Shown in pieces: positions 36,104 through 43,844 of a DNA stretch of 64,000 nucleotides. The position numbers and the translations under genes were made by a program. The notes below the pieces were generated by a model, which made no database searches, had not been told where the DNA came from, and was given only the letters and a program-made list of their open reading frames with translations. Source of the stretch: Anaerohalosphaeraceae bacterium (GTDB lineage Bacteria; Planctomycetota; Phycisphaerae; Sedimentisphaerales; Anaerohalosphaeraceae); contig DAOSUR010000001.1 in NCBI GenBank assembly GCA_035378985.1, positions 62,001 through 126,000 on the forward strand. Reading direction: 5' to 3'. The number at the start of each line of letters is the position of its first letter. Position 1 is the first letter of the stretch.

Positions 36104-37273
36104 TTATCGAGTCGAAAACTTGTGAATGGTTGTGGTCTGATACACCTGTCCCGGGCGAAGAACCGTGGACGGGAACTGGGCCTTGTTGGGCGAATCGGGA
36201 AAATGCTGCGTCTCCAGACAGAAGGCATACCGATGCTGATACACCTTGCCGCCCTTGCCGCGGATGGTACCGTCCAGGAAATTGCCCGCATAGAACTGAA
36301 TCCCCGGCTCCACCGTCCAGATTTCCATCACACGCCCGCTGGTCGGCTCATAGACCTTCGCCGCCAGAGACATCTCGTTGCCCTTCTTGTCCAGCACCCA
36401 GTTGTGGTCATAGCCCTTGCCGTATTTCAGCTGGTCATAATCGGCATTGATGCGAGCCCCAATCGCCGTCGGTGTCGTAAAGTCCATCGGCGTGCCCTTC
36501 ACCGGACGAATCTCTCCGGTCGGAATCAGCCCTTCATCCACCGGCGTAAAGAACGGTGCATTGATCATCAGCTCATGCCCCAAAATGTCTCCCTTGCCCT
36601 GACCGGCCAGATTGAAATACATATGATTGGTCAGGTTGCAAACCGTGGGCTTGTCCGTCGTCGCCTTATAATCAATCTGCAGCTGATTGTCATCCGTCAG
36701 CGTATAAATCACCGTCACCTTGAGTGTGCCCGGATACCCTTCCTCCATATCCTTGCTCACATAGGACAGTTCCACGCCCGCTGTATTCTTTGTTGTAAAC
36801 GGCTTGGCCGTCCAAAGCCGCCGGTCAAATCCGTCCACTCCGCCGTGCAGATGATTCGCCCCGTCATTGGCCGCCAGTTTGTACTCCTTGCCGTCCAGCG
36901 TAAACTTCGCCTGTCCGATTCGGTTGCCGTACCGTCCGATGATGCACCCAAAATACGGATTGGTCTTGCGTTCCAGATATCCCTTCAGCTCATCATGACC
37001 GAGCAGAATATCCTCCAGTTTGCCGTTTCGGTCCGGCACATACAGCGCCACCACATGCCCGCCGTAGTTGGTTATCTTGGCCGTCATTCCGCTGCTGTTT
37101 TTCAGGATATACAGGTCCGCACTCCGCCCGTCCGGAAGAACGCCGAACGGCTCTTTCTGAACACTCATTCTTGCACTCTCCTTTCCTTGAAGCCGCCAAA
37201 TCTGCCAATTGCAGGCCCCCGCAAAAAGCATCAATCCCGCTGTCAATCCAACCAGCCCATTCCGTTTCTTCAT
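36104..37273 (-). CDS. galM: Aldose 1-epimerase (mutarotase), predicted lipoprotein
   Basis: Interconverts alpha and beta anomers of free aldoses. The 389-residue protein has the GalM signatures GCIIGRYGNRIGQAKF and NHLHGGVDGFDRRLW (catalytic histidine), NLTNHMYFNL, and VEPGIQFYAGNFLDG (catalytic glutamate). Unusually for a mutarotase, it begins with a lipoprotein signal, lipobox LFAGAC with Cys21, so it should act outside the cytoplasm, supplying the correct anomer to the symporter encoded next. It is the first gene of the arabinose operon, about 200 bases after the likely promoter. Confidence 0.9.
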   Translation of the reverse strand: MKKRNGLVGLTAGLMLFAGACNWQIWRLQGKESARMSVQKEPFGVLPDGRSADLYILKNSSGMTAKITNYGGHVVALYVPDRNGKLEDILLGHDELKGYLERKTNPYFGCIIGRYGNRIGQAKFTLDGKEYKLAANDGANHLHGGVDGFDRRLWTAKPFTTKNTAGVELSYVSKDMEEGYPGTLKVTVIYTLTDDNQLQIDYKATTDKPTVCNLTNHMYFNLAGQGKGDILGHELMINAPFFTPVDEGLIPTGEIRPVKGTPMDFTTPTAIGARINADYDQLKYGKGYDHNWVLDKKGNEMSLAAKVYEPTSGRVMEIWTVEPGIQFYAGNFLDGTIRGKGGKVYQHRYAFCLETQHFPDSPNKAQFPSTVLRPGQVYQTTTIHKFSTR

Positions 37274-37480
37274 AGCGATTGTCTCCCTTCAATTCGTTAA
37301 GGATTTCTGGCAAATGCGTCGAGGGCAAACCGGAAAAGTGCGACCCTTCCCGCCAAGTCCGAAACAGACGACAACCCCCAACCGGTCCCGGCTTGCTGAT
37401 ATCGCAGGTTTCCGAAAGTCCTCTCCCAACCTCAAAACTCCCTGAAGACGACTGTCCTGTGTTCAACAATTAAAGAAATG

Positions 37481-37509
37481 AAGGTAAAAAATGCCCCCCT
37501 TCCTGTCAA
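37481..37509 (-). promoter_or_regulatory. Likely promoter of the epimerase-symporter-araB-araD operon
   Basis: TTGACA (37504-37509), 17 bases, TACCTT (37481-37486) on the minus strand. The -35 is perfect, the -10 weak, as expected for a regulated promoter. A leader of about 200 bases follows (37274-37475) without a convincing reading frame or a recognisable operator palindrome. Confidence 0.5.
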
Positions 37510-37537
37510 GCATATTTTTCCCTGAACCTGGGGCTGC

Positions 37538-38200
37538 TTATAAGTCCGGAATCACCTCCGCCCAGAAAGCCCCCGTACTGCTGAGCTTAAAGACATAAAT
37601 CAGCCCCGGACGCATTTGCCGATAGACCGCATTGCCGTAAACCGCACGGATCCCCAGCGATTCCAACCGCTTGGGCTGATTGGACAAACTCCAGATTTCC
37701 TGCCAAAACAGCTGCCGGTCTTTCATCGACAGTCTCCTGCAAATGGCTGCATAGGGGGCGGGCTCCGTCCCTTCCGTCTGAATCACAAATCCATCCTCCG
37801 GCCGCATCTTCTCCCCGTAAATCCGCCGCCAAAGCCCAATCGCCCGCTCCCGGCCGTCCATCACAAGCTGCTTATCAAAACAGACAATCAGCATGTCAAA
37901 ATGGGCAATATCGCCCTCGATTTCGACCTCTTTGCGAAGAACCTGCTCGGACGCATCCTCCGACAGGGTCTGAACAAACAAAATCTTTGTAAAAAGCCTC
38001 CCGTCCCGCGTCTCCTGCTCCGTCACTTTGGCATACCCAACCTGCTGCTCAAACGCCAGATTAGCAAGGGCCTCCTGCAGCTGCTTATTTTCAGCGAGCA
38101 GATGCTGAATCGTCCGCTGTGTTTCTGTGGTCTTCCACCAATACACCCCGCTGGCTGCCAGTACCGCCCCCAATACCAAAATGCTTAAAAATCGTTTCAT
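37538..38200 (-). CDS. Membrane-anchored protein of unknown function
   Basis: Unrecognised. The 220-residue product (ATG 38200 after AAAGGG) has one N-terminal membrane helix at about residues 4-21, a short coiled coil (about residues 28-52, ETQRTIQHLLAENKQLQEAL), then a mixed alpha/beta domain with VLIVCFDKQ-like strand, GLWRRIYGEKMRPEDGF and an aromatic C-terminus. The layout suggests a periplasmic domain tethered to the inner membrane. It lies upstream of the arabinose promoter in the same direction; 28 bases separate its stop from that promoter's -35 box, so no functional link is implied. Confidence 0.65.
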   Translation of the reverse strand: MKRFLSILVLGAVLAASGVYWWKTTETQRTIQHLLAENKQLQEALANLAFEQQVGYAKVTEQETRDGRLFTKILFVQTLSEDASEQVLRKEVEIEGDIAHFDMLIVCFDKQLVMDGRERAIGLWRRIYGEKMRPEDGFVIQTEGTEPAPYAAICRRLSMKDRQLFWQEIWSLSNQPKRLESLGIRAVYGNAVYRQMRPGLIYVFKLSSTGAFWAEVIPDL

Positions 38201-38523
38201 ATCCCTTTTATCGTTTATCCCGACAGGAAAGATTGACTTTTTATTTTGCCTCCTTCGCCATCCCCCCACCTTTTGTCATCTCCGTGCATCCCCCATCATT
38301 CTGTTCACTGATGACTGATGCATTCCCTTTTTTCCCCGGGCTTTGCGCCAGGGGCTAATTTCCACACTGGCTGATTCGAATCCCGACGGCTTATTCTTTG
38401 GAGCCTGCGTCAGCAGGCGTCATCCGATAGCCCCGCCCGCAAGGGCGAGGAAAAAAGAGAACAAAAGCCCCATCTCCCCCGGGCTTGCGCCCGGGGCTAT
38501 TTCCCATGTCAATTCCCAAGTAT

Positions 38524-38600
38524 CCCCCGTCATTCCCATAAAGGCCCCCGTCATTCCCATAAAGGCCCCCGTCATTCCCATAAAGGCCCCCGTCATTCCC
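38524..38600 (+). repeat. 21-base tandem repeat, about 3.7 copies
   Basis: The unit CCCCCGTCATTCCCATAAAGG occurs head to tail at 38524, 38545 and 38566, with a partial fourth copy at 38587 that changes into the REP-like hairpin. The copies are identical, suggesting recent slippage or amplification. There are no spacers, so this is not a CRISPR array. Confidence 0.9.
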
Positions 38601-38617
38601 GCGCAGGCGGGAATCCA
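38587..38617 (+). repeat. REP-like palindrome (GTCATTCCCGC type)
   Basis: ATTCCCGC (38595-38602), loop GCAG, GCGGGAAT (38607-38614) form a perfect 8-base-pair hairpin preceded by CCGTC. This dispersed element occurs in many bacterial phyla and is the source of the spurious VIPAQAGIH peptide seen in annotations. The tandem array next to it consists of half-copies of the same element. Confidence 0.8.
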
Positions 38618-38726
38618 TTTTTTTTCTGAAAGCAGCCAGTGGCCAGACTCCGGCAGCCAGCCGCTTTTTCCGTTATCTGGCCAATCCCTGATAACTGATG
38701 ACTATTGACTGATTATTGTTTTTTTC

Positions 38727-38755
38727 TTGAAACAGCAAACAATCAGGATTAGTCT
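38727..38755 (+). promoter_or_regulatory. Possible promoter of the thioredoxin-like gene
   Basis: TTGAAA (38727-38732), 17 bases, TAGTCT (38750-38755), about 30 bases before the start codon; AAAGGAGA lies between. Confidence 0.4.
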
Positions 38756-38785
38756 ATTTTATGTACGCAGAAAAGGAGACCTTTT

Positions 38786-39424
38786 ATGAAAAGCACGCAG
38801 ATTATCATCATCTTCCTCCTAATCTTGAGCATTCTTCTCCAGTTTTACCTGTGTGTTATCCTGACCGTCACGCTCTTGCCCAATAGCAATCAGCGGCCGT
38901 TTTTCCAAAGACCTGCTGCTGAGGCACTTCCGCCCTCTCCTAAGCCCCTGATGAAAGGTGTTGTCCGGGAAGGGTTGACGTTTCCCCCGCTCGAATTTAC
39001 TGACCTCGAAGGCAAAACCCACAATATCCAGGACTACCGCGGCAAGGTCGTCGTCATTGATTTCTGGGCAACCTGGTGCGGCCCCTGCAGGGCGGCAACC
39101 CCTCACCTGCTCGAAACCTACCACGCTTTCAAGGACAAGGGGCTGGTCATCCTGGGCATCTCGCTGGACAGCGACAAAAAGGCCCTGATCGATTATCTAA
39201 AGGCGCACGAAATCCCCTGGCCGCAGTACTTTGACGGCCTGGGCTGGGAAAACAAAATCTGGCAGCGGCTGGGTTCCGGCAGCATCCCCCTGATTATCGT
39301 CATTGACCGGCAGGGTATAGTCCGACATTCCGACATCAATCCCGGCCAGCTGAAAGACGCCGTCCAGCGCCTTCTCGAAAATGCCCCCGCTGCTCCCTCC
39401 GACGAACAGACATCCGGCTCCTGA
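38786..39424 (+). CDS. Membrane-anchored thioredoxin-like protein (TlpA/ResA family)
   Basis: Periplasmic thiol-disulfide oxidoreductase. The 212-residue product has an N-terminal anchor helix (about residues 5-31), a Pro-rich linker, and an AhpC/TSA-thioredoxin domain with FPPLEFTDLEGKTHNIQDYRGK and the active site WCGPC (residues 97-101). The cis-proline context is SGSIPLIIVID. Such proteins reduce cytochrome c apoproteins or other exported thiols; no cytochrome maturation genes are nearby, so the partner is unknown. AAAAGGAGA lies 7 bases before the ATG. Confidence 0.88.
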   Translation: MKSTQIIIIFLLILSILLQFYLCVILTVTLLPNSNQRPFFQRPAAEALPPSPKPLMKGVVREGLTFPPLEFTDLEGKTHNIQDYRGKVVVIDFWATWCGPCRAATPHLLETYHAFKDKGLVILGISLDSDKKALIDYLKAHEIPWPQYFDGLGWENKIWQRLGSGSIPLIIVIDRQGIVRHSDINPGQLKDAVQRLLENAPAAPSDEQTSGS

Positions 39425-39447
39425 GGCCAACCCGGAGAAATCCTACT

Positions 39448-39606
39448 ATTAAAAAGTCTTTCGTGTTTGACAAACAAACACGCACCTGTCGAATCCTTCC
39501 CTTCGACCAAATCGGCCCGATGGCCGTTTCCTGGGATGGAAAACGCATGATTCGCTTTGACGCATCCTCCTTCTCCATCGTCGAGTTCTCCCTGCCTGCT
39601 CTTTAA
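39448..39606 (+). other. Orphan 3' end of a reading frame
   Basis: About 52 codons in one frame, ending in TAA at 39604-39606, translate to protein-like sequence (KSFVFDKQTRTCRILPFD, then MAVSWDGKRMIRFDASSFS). There is no credible start codon with a ribosome site; the frame is merely open upstream into the end of the thioredoxin gene. It may be the decayed C-terminus of a lost gene, a short unannotated gene, or chance. The end overlaps the stop of the convergent lyase gene. Confidence 0.25.
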
Positions 39607-40976
39607 TAATTGTCTCTGAGCCAATACGAAGCCGCCTTCTTCCAGTCAGACAGGTTCACAGACCCGCTCCCGTTGAAATCCGCTCCCCCGCATCGTCCGC
39701 ATGCCCCCATCAGCCACCATTCCGCCAGCCGTTCAACATCCAGCAAATCCACCCGCCCGTCCGCGGCACAGTCTCCCGGAATAAACTCAAAAGCCCCCAA
39801 ATCCGGCCCCGCCTCCAGATACGCCAGTCCCACAACCGCCCCGGCATCGATCACTGCACTGCCGGCACGAAGACGGGCGAAACTGAGCCGCGGCAGAGAA
39901 CCGTCCGCCTCGCGCGGACCATCGGCCTCCGCCGAATCCAGTCCAGCAAAATCGTCATCTGTCAGCACAAACCCATTCCACGAATTGAACTGATCATCAA
40001 TCTCCTCATACATCAAAACCGACCCCAGATGCGACAGATTGTTCCGAAGCACATGCGCAGAATTATGCTCATCAAAATAAAAATTCCGGCCGCCGTTTCG
40101 AATCCCGCTGCACTGATAGACGGTCACGCCGGTAATATTCCCATTTACGTCAATACCGTGATGGGGGTTGTCGAAAGCCGCACAATACACCAAAAAATGC
40201 CCGCCGGAACCGGCTCCCAGCTTAAATCCGTTCCCATCCCCGGCAAAGGCGGCATCTCCCCAAAGATTGATTCCGTTTCGAAAGGCCCAGCATCGCTCAA
40301 ATGTGACGGCCTGACTCGGCGGGTCTGTATTCCAGCAGTCATACCCGTCATCCGAATTGCTCCACGCCCGACACCCCTGAAGAATATTGCCCGCCCCGAC
40401 CCCGAATTTGACGGCAAATCCGTCCGCATTTTCTCCATGATTGGCCGGGTCATAATTCTCATACGAATCGCAGTTCAGGAGCAGATTATAGGCCGCACCG
40501 GTATGCAGCTGAATGCCCGAATCTTCATTCCAGCGGGCTGTAATCCGCTCAATCTGATTATATCCGCCGGTAATGTACAGTGCATTATCGCCGGCATTCT
40601 GAATGACAAAATCGTAAAACACCCAATAGCTGCCGCTCAGTTCAATCCCGCGAGTTCCCGTGGGAGTGCCGGAAAAATCAAGAACAACCGTTTCACCGGG
40701 ATAAGAACGCAGGGTGATTGGATTCAGCGAAGTTCCGCTTTTGCTGATGGAAACTTTTGCGGAATAAGGATGCTGTCCGCCTCGAAGGAAAATCGTATCC
40801 CCCGCTGAGGCCGCCGTAACGGCCCGGCCGATTGTTTTGAAAGGACTGCTGACGGTGCCGCTGTTGGTATCGCTGCCGGCGGGGCTCACATAATACTCCG
40901 CCGCCCAAACCCAAACCGGCCATCCAACCGCCAGCCAGACAAAAACCCCGCCTCCCCGCAAAAAGCTTCTCATCAT
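39603..40976 (-). CDS. Secreted PL9-like pectate lyase with dockerin-like C-terminus
   Basis: Right-handed beta-helix protein of 457 residues. After a signal peptide (to about residue 26) it has YYVSPAGSDTNSGTVSSPFK and repeated beta-helix coils. Also present are NADGFAVK, NSDDGYDCW (cluster of calcium-binding aspartates) and GDGNGFKLG (candidate catalytic lysine), matching family 9 pectate lyases. The last 50 residues are two dockerin-type repeats: GDCAADGRVDLLDVERLAEW and ADFNGSGSVNLSDWKKAA. Such tails are frequent in Phycisphaerae surface enzymes; here they more likely mediate calcium-dependent attachment than a classical cellulosome. ATG 40976 follows AGGGGG; another ATG is adjacent. Confidence 0.85.
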   Translation of the reverse strand: MMRSFLRGGGVFVWLAVGWPVWVWAAEYYVSPAGSDTNSGTVSSPFKTIGRAVTAASAGDTIFLRGGQHPYSAKVSISKSGTSLNPITLRSYPGETVVLDFSGTPTGTRGIELSGSYWVFYDFVIQNAGDNALYITGGYNQIERITARWNEDSGIQLHTGAAYNLLLNCDSYENYDPANHGENADGFAVKFGVGAGNILQGCRAWSNSDDGYDCWNTDPPSQAVTFERCWAFRNGINLWGDAAFAGDGNGFKLGAGSGGHFLVYCAAFDNPHHGIDVNGNITGVTVYQCSGIRNGGRNFYFDEHNSAHVLRNNLSHLGSVLMYEEIDDQFNSWNGFVLTDDDFAGLDSAEADGPREADGSLPRLSFARLRAGSAVIDAGAVVGLAYLEAGPDLGAFEFIPGDCAADGRVDLLDVERLAEWWLMGACGRCGGADFNGSGSVNLSDWKKAASYWLRDNY

Positions 40977-41111
40977 CACACCCCCTAAACCGAAAATATC
41001 CCGCTTTTTAACCAAATCAGATATATTTTAACCGCAACTTCCCCGTCCTGTCAAGGAATCTATCCGGTTTTCCTCCCAAAACAAGGATTTCTGGACGCTT
41101 CTCCGCTCACG

Positions 41112-41732
41112 TTAAGGAGTCGAATTATAAAAAGTACAATCACACGTTTCTTCACACGCAGTACAAAGGAGATTGCCGCACTGGCCACACGGAGTTAATG
41201 CCGCTCCGCATTCAGGACAGTCAGGCCCGCGGAAAGACTGTACTGTATTCTGACCGGTTTTTTTCAGAATGCTGTTTACAAGAAGAGGAATGTCTTTTTG
41301 GATGTCTACCGTTGCTAAATATCTCCTCAGATTTTGAATAGCAACAGTTTTCTCCTGAGATATCTGAATAATCGAGGGGTCAACCCTTCCGCCTCTTCCG
41401 GCAAAGTCCCGAAGCGATGCATTTAACCTCGCCCAAGGCACAAAAGGCTTAATAATGTCACCCAGATTATTCTTTTGCAGCCAGCCAAACAAATCGTCGT
41501 CTGCAAGGTCCGCCTGTCTTTTATAGACAGATTTTAGAACACATTGCACATACAGCCCGTTGGGAAATGTAATTTGTTCGGCATCTCTTTTTTGAAGGGC
41601 TTCATGCAGTTCCGCCTTCTTCCTTTTTAAAAGTTCCTTCCATTGATTGATTTGGTTTTCCAGCAGACTAATTTCCTTCTGCAGAAGAACTATGTCTTCA
41701 ACGCTCTTTTGCAAATCGTTTTTCGCCGCCAC
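41112..41732 (-). CDS. Coiled-coil protein with C-terminal zinc ribbon, unknown function
   Basis: Unrecognised. The 206-residue product has a coiled coil at about residues 5-50, a central domain with GLYVQCVLKSVYKRQADLAD and DIIKPFVPWARLNASLRDF, and a cysteine-rich end with eight cysteines (172, 175, 182, 185, 190, 193, 197, 199) in CPEC, CGQC and CTAC pairs, enough for two zinc sites. The GTG at 41732 lies inside the preceding gene (35-base overlap), so the two are translationally coupled. Zinc ribbons of this type often bind nucleic acid or protein. Base composition is AT-richer than the surroundings, suggesting transfer. Confidence 0.6.
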   Translation of the reverse strand: MAAKNDLQKSVEDIVLLQKEISLLENQINQWKELLKRKKAELHEALQKRDAEQITFPNGLYVQCVLKSVYKRQADLADDDLFGWLQKNNLGDIIKPFVPWARLNASLRDFAGRGGRVDPSIIQISQEKTVAIQNLRRYLATVDIQKDIPLLVNSILKKTGQNTVQSFRGPDCPECGAALTPCGQCGNLLCTACEETCDCTFYNSTP

Positions 41733-42768
41733 AGCTTTTGACTCCCAAGTTTCCGCTCTGATAATTTTTCAGATAAATAAGATCCTTCTCCTGCTCTTTT
41801 TTTTCTGAAATCAGCACCCATATCTTATTGTTGCGCAGCGAACAATAGAGCCTCCATTGCTTCCCGAGATGCCGTTCGTACCAGTCCTCCGCAGCATGAA
41901 GTTTTTTCCACTGCTTTTTCCAATTGTCCGGCCTTTCGCGGATTTCTTTAATATGCTGCCAAACTTTAAAAATGAAATCGGAAGGTAATTCCTTGTAAAG
42001 AACATCCCAGGAACCGTGGAGCAGTTCTACACCGTCCAGCAGAATTTCCACGGTCCGGCGATAAACAGAAAAAGTATCACTGGAATTCACATAGACGGAC
42101 GATTCTGAAGTGAAAACGGACGCCTTCTGTGCAAAAGAAGCCAATTCATACTGTAATCTGGAACATTGGTTCTCCAGCCCCCTCTTTTCTTCCTCGAGTC
42201 TCTCAATCTCCTCCCCATAGAATTCTTCTAAATCTTTCGTTTGTTTTCTGAGCCGCTCGTTCTCCTCCTTGTATAACTCGAGCATCTCGGATGTCTCCAG
42301 CACTATTCCGCTGCGGAGCTGTTCAATTTCAGAATATTTCTCCTGCAGCTGCTTCTGCAGCTCCGCAATCTTTTTCTTGTGCCGGATGTTGTACTGTTTC
42401 CAGACGGACGCCTGTCTGGCAAGGCGTTCATAATCCTCTCTTTTGATGCCTTTTTCGTCGGCAGTTTTTGCTGTCAAAACCCTGCAGGAAGAAAGGGCAT
42501 TTTTAATCGATTCTCTGTTCTCGTCCGAAATCCGGATATACCAGTCATACTGCAGGCCGTTGGAAGCCGGCCGAAAACTTTTATTGAAACGGAGAACCTT
42601 GACGCCGTTTTTCTGAAGCAGCTCAAGAACCATATTGCGAACCCGCAGAGACCCATTCAAAAGCAGATAATGATAGTACCCCTTATCATCATAATACCAC
42701 TGACAGGTATTCATAAACAACGAAGATGATTCTCTTTTTGGGTAGGCAGCAAACTTGTCGCGTTCCAT
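41698..42768 (-). CDS. Coiled-coil protein with a possible RelE-like C-terminal domain
   Basis: Unrecognised as a whole. The 356-residue product has an N-terminal domain (about residues 15-100, rich in Tyr/Trp) and a long coiled coil (about 126-215, with EENERLRKQTKDLEEF). The C-terminal domain at about 255-335 has strand-helix order, basic residues and the segment KQWRLYCSLRNNKIWVLIS followed by EKKEQEKD, resembling RelE/ParE-type ribonuclease toxins. If so, the toxin fold is fused to a coiled-coil sensor or scaffold. The next gene overlaps its end; an acidic small gene precedes it by 178 bases. Its ribosome site is weak (AAAGGG about 12 bases upstream). Confidence 0.55.
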   Translation of the reverse strand: MERDKFAAYPKRESSSLFMNTCQWYYDDKGYYHYLLLNGSLRVRNMVLELLQKNGVKVLRFNKSFRPASNGLQYDWYIRISDENRESIKNALSSCRVLTAKTADEKGIKREDYERLARQASVWKQYNIRHKKKIAELQKQLQEKYSEIEQLRSGIVLETSEMLELYKEENERLRKQTKDLEEFYGEEIERLEEEKRGLENQCSRLQYELASFAQKASVFTSESSVYVNSSDTFSVYRRTVEILLDGVELLHGSWDVLYKELPSDFIFKVWQHIKEIRERPDNWKKQWKKLHAAEDWYERHLGKQWRLYCSLRNNKIWVLISEKKEQEKDLIYLKNYQSGNLGVKSCGGEKRFAKER

Positions 42769-42946
42769 AGGGTCGCTCGTTCCCTTTAGGATGCAGGTGC
42801 AGATTACAAATGCATATCACAAGCAGATAATGCAGCAAAGCCGAAAAAACCAATCCCTTGTTCAGACCTCGACTTCGTCTGAAAAACTCACCCGTCCCTT
42901 TACAGAAAAAAGACCTGCCAAAGGGATGCGTTATGGGGGAACTTGT

Positions 42947-43117
42947 CTACGAAAGGTCTTCCTCGGGAAATTCGTCCTCTAAATCCGGCTCACCCTCCCC
43001 GCTCTCTTGCTCGGACCGCTCTTCGGCCATACTGAAATATTCTTCCCAATCCTCCGGCCCCCAATCTTCATAGTCCTTCGATTCTTCCTCCTCTTCATCC
43101 CAGAAGAAGCCGAACAT
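42947..43117 (-). CDS. Very acidic small protein
   Basis: A 56-residue product with about 26 Asp/Glu and only two basic residues; it begins MFGFFWDEEEEESKDYEDWG and is rich in Trp and aromatic residues at the N-terminus. The ATG at 43117 has AGGGG at good spacing, better than an ATG seven codons upstream. It follows a promoter at 43197-43224. Such acidic proteins can be DNA mimics, antitoxins or phage-type inhibitors, but nothing here proves a function. It precedes the coiled-coil gene in the same direction. Confidence 0.55.
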   Translation of the reverse strand: MFGFFWDEEEEESKDYEDWGPEDWEEYFSMAEERSEQESGEGEPDLEDEFPEEDLS

Positions 43118-43196
43118 AAGATCACCCCTTCCATGCAATCGAATCTTCGTCTAAAGTTTTCTAAAAATCTCCTAAGAACAAAAAATTCTGTCAGCA

Positions 43197-43224
43197 TTTT
43201 TACAAAAATAATGCATCCTGTCAA
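43197..43224 (-). promoter_or_regulatory. Promoter of the acidic-protein/coiled-coil cassette
   Basis: TTGACA (43219-43224), 16 bases, TAAAAA (43197-43202) on the minus strand, in an A/T-rich setting about 80 bases before the acidic gene. Confidence 0.5.
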
Positions 43225-43377
43225 AAAATTTCTGGCGGTCGGTTTTTGAATTTCGTGCTTCAAATTTTTCCTGACTCTGGTTGCTGGAAGCTGGTTTCCG
43301 GCTTCCGGAAACTCAACTCCATTCTTCGACACGGCCGCTCCCGCAGCTCCCTCAATCTCTCAAACCGTAAAATCCTC

Positions 43378-43407
43378 TTGACCTGCTTTCGAATCGACGA
43401 ATAATAT
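43378..43407 (+). promoter_or_regulatory. Promoter of the 115-residue lipoprotein gene
   Basis: TTGACC (43378-43383), 18 bases, TAATAT (43402-43407). The start codon at 43438 follows with AAGGAGAG in between. Confidence 0.55.
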
Positions 43408-43437
43408 CGGAAAGACCCCATGAAAAGGAGAGAAAAT

Positions 43438-43785
43438 ATGAGAAGGCAAAATGTCGTGCGGCTCACATTAGGAATTTTGTTAACGGCAGGCGGGTGCTCG
43501 GTATACAGGCCGACTCCAAAAGAACTCCCGAGCTGCGCCAAGGCGGTCGGCGGCGGTCTGAAAATCTCCTATGAAGCGCCGGAAGACGGCGTCTGCTATC
43601 TTGTGGACCAAAGACTGTACCGGCTTCTTATAACAGAAACAATCGAGACAGGCAGTACCTTTGAATTTGACGTATCCGAAACCGATCCGGAAACGCTGAA
43701 ACGATATGAAATTGAGCCCGCCTCAAAACTTGTTCTGTATTTTGCTCCGAAATCCTGTCTGACCGGCCAGAAGAAACAGCCCTGA
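43438..43785 (+). CDS. Small lipoprotein of unknown function
   Basis: A 115-residue product with signal peptide and lipobox TAGGC (Cys20). The mature part has GGLKISYEAPEDGVCYLVDQ, then a strand-rich stretch with FEFDVSETDPETLKRYEI. No family recognised; the compact beta-rich outline is common in small planctomycete lipoproteins. The ATG at 43438 has AAGGAGAG at ideal spacing; an ATG six codons upstream would include that site inside the gene. Its stop is 57 bases from the convergent folP stop. Confidence 0.65.
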   Translation: MRRQNVVRLTLGILLTAGGCSVYRPTPKELPSCAKAVGGGLKISYEAPEDGVCYLVDQRLYRLLITETIETGSTFEFDVSETDPETLKRYEIEPASKLVLYFAPKSCLTGQKKQP

Positions 43786-43844
43786 ACGCCTTCCGGAGCG
43801 GCTGCACAAAACGGCCGAATAAGACCGCCGGAACCGCCGGACTG

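Larger units (their letters stand above)
38201..38785 (+). other. Gene-free, repeat-rich spacer
   Basis: About 585 bases without a credible gene. It contains several short inverted repeats: a CCCCGGGC/GCCCGGGG-type hairpin at about 38476-38497 with a degenerate copy at about 38333-38357, a GCCC-GCAA-GGGC hairpin near 38428-38440, a 21-base tandem array (38524-38600), a REP-like hairpin (38587-38617) and the promoter of the next gene. Frames that run through it translate the repeats and are not genes. Confidence 0.7.
43118..43437. other. Divergent intergenic region between the acidic gene and the lipoprotein gene
   Basis: About 320 bases of A/T-rich sequence without a gene. It holds the leftward promoter at 43197-43224 and the rightward promoter at 43378-43407. 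Short imperfect repeats of GGAAGC/GGTTTCC type occur at 43280-43310; nothing else is recognisable. Confidence 0.6.

Noticed and set aside
36993..37469. Minus-strand open frame covering the leader of the epimerase operon
   Set aside because: It overlaps the epimerase gene in a different frame and lacks a ribosome site; treated as untranslated leader.
38524..38600. Possible CRISPR array
   Set aside because: Units are directly adjacent with no spacers, and no cas genes are near; this is a tandem repeat.
38343..38708. Plus-strand open frame containing repeated VIPIKAP and ending in VIPAQAGIH, with its minus-strand counterpart
   Set aside because: The frames simply translate the tandem repeat and the REP-like element, a well-known annotation artefact; no ribosome site or codon bias.
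42840..42965. Terminator after the acidic small gene (AAGACCT/AGGTCTTTTTT)
   Set aside because: The 7-base-pair stem would enclose a loop of about 40 bases; too weak to annotate.
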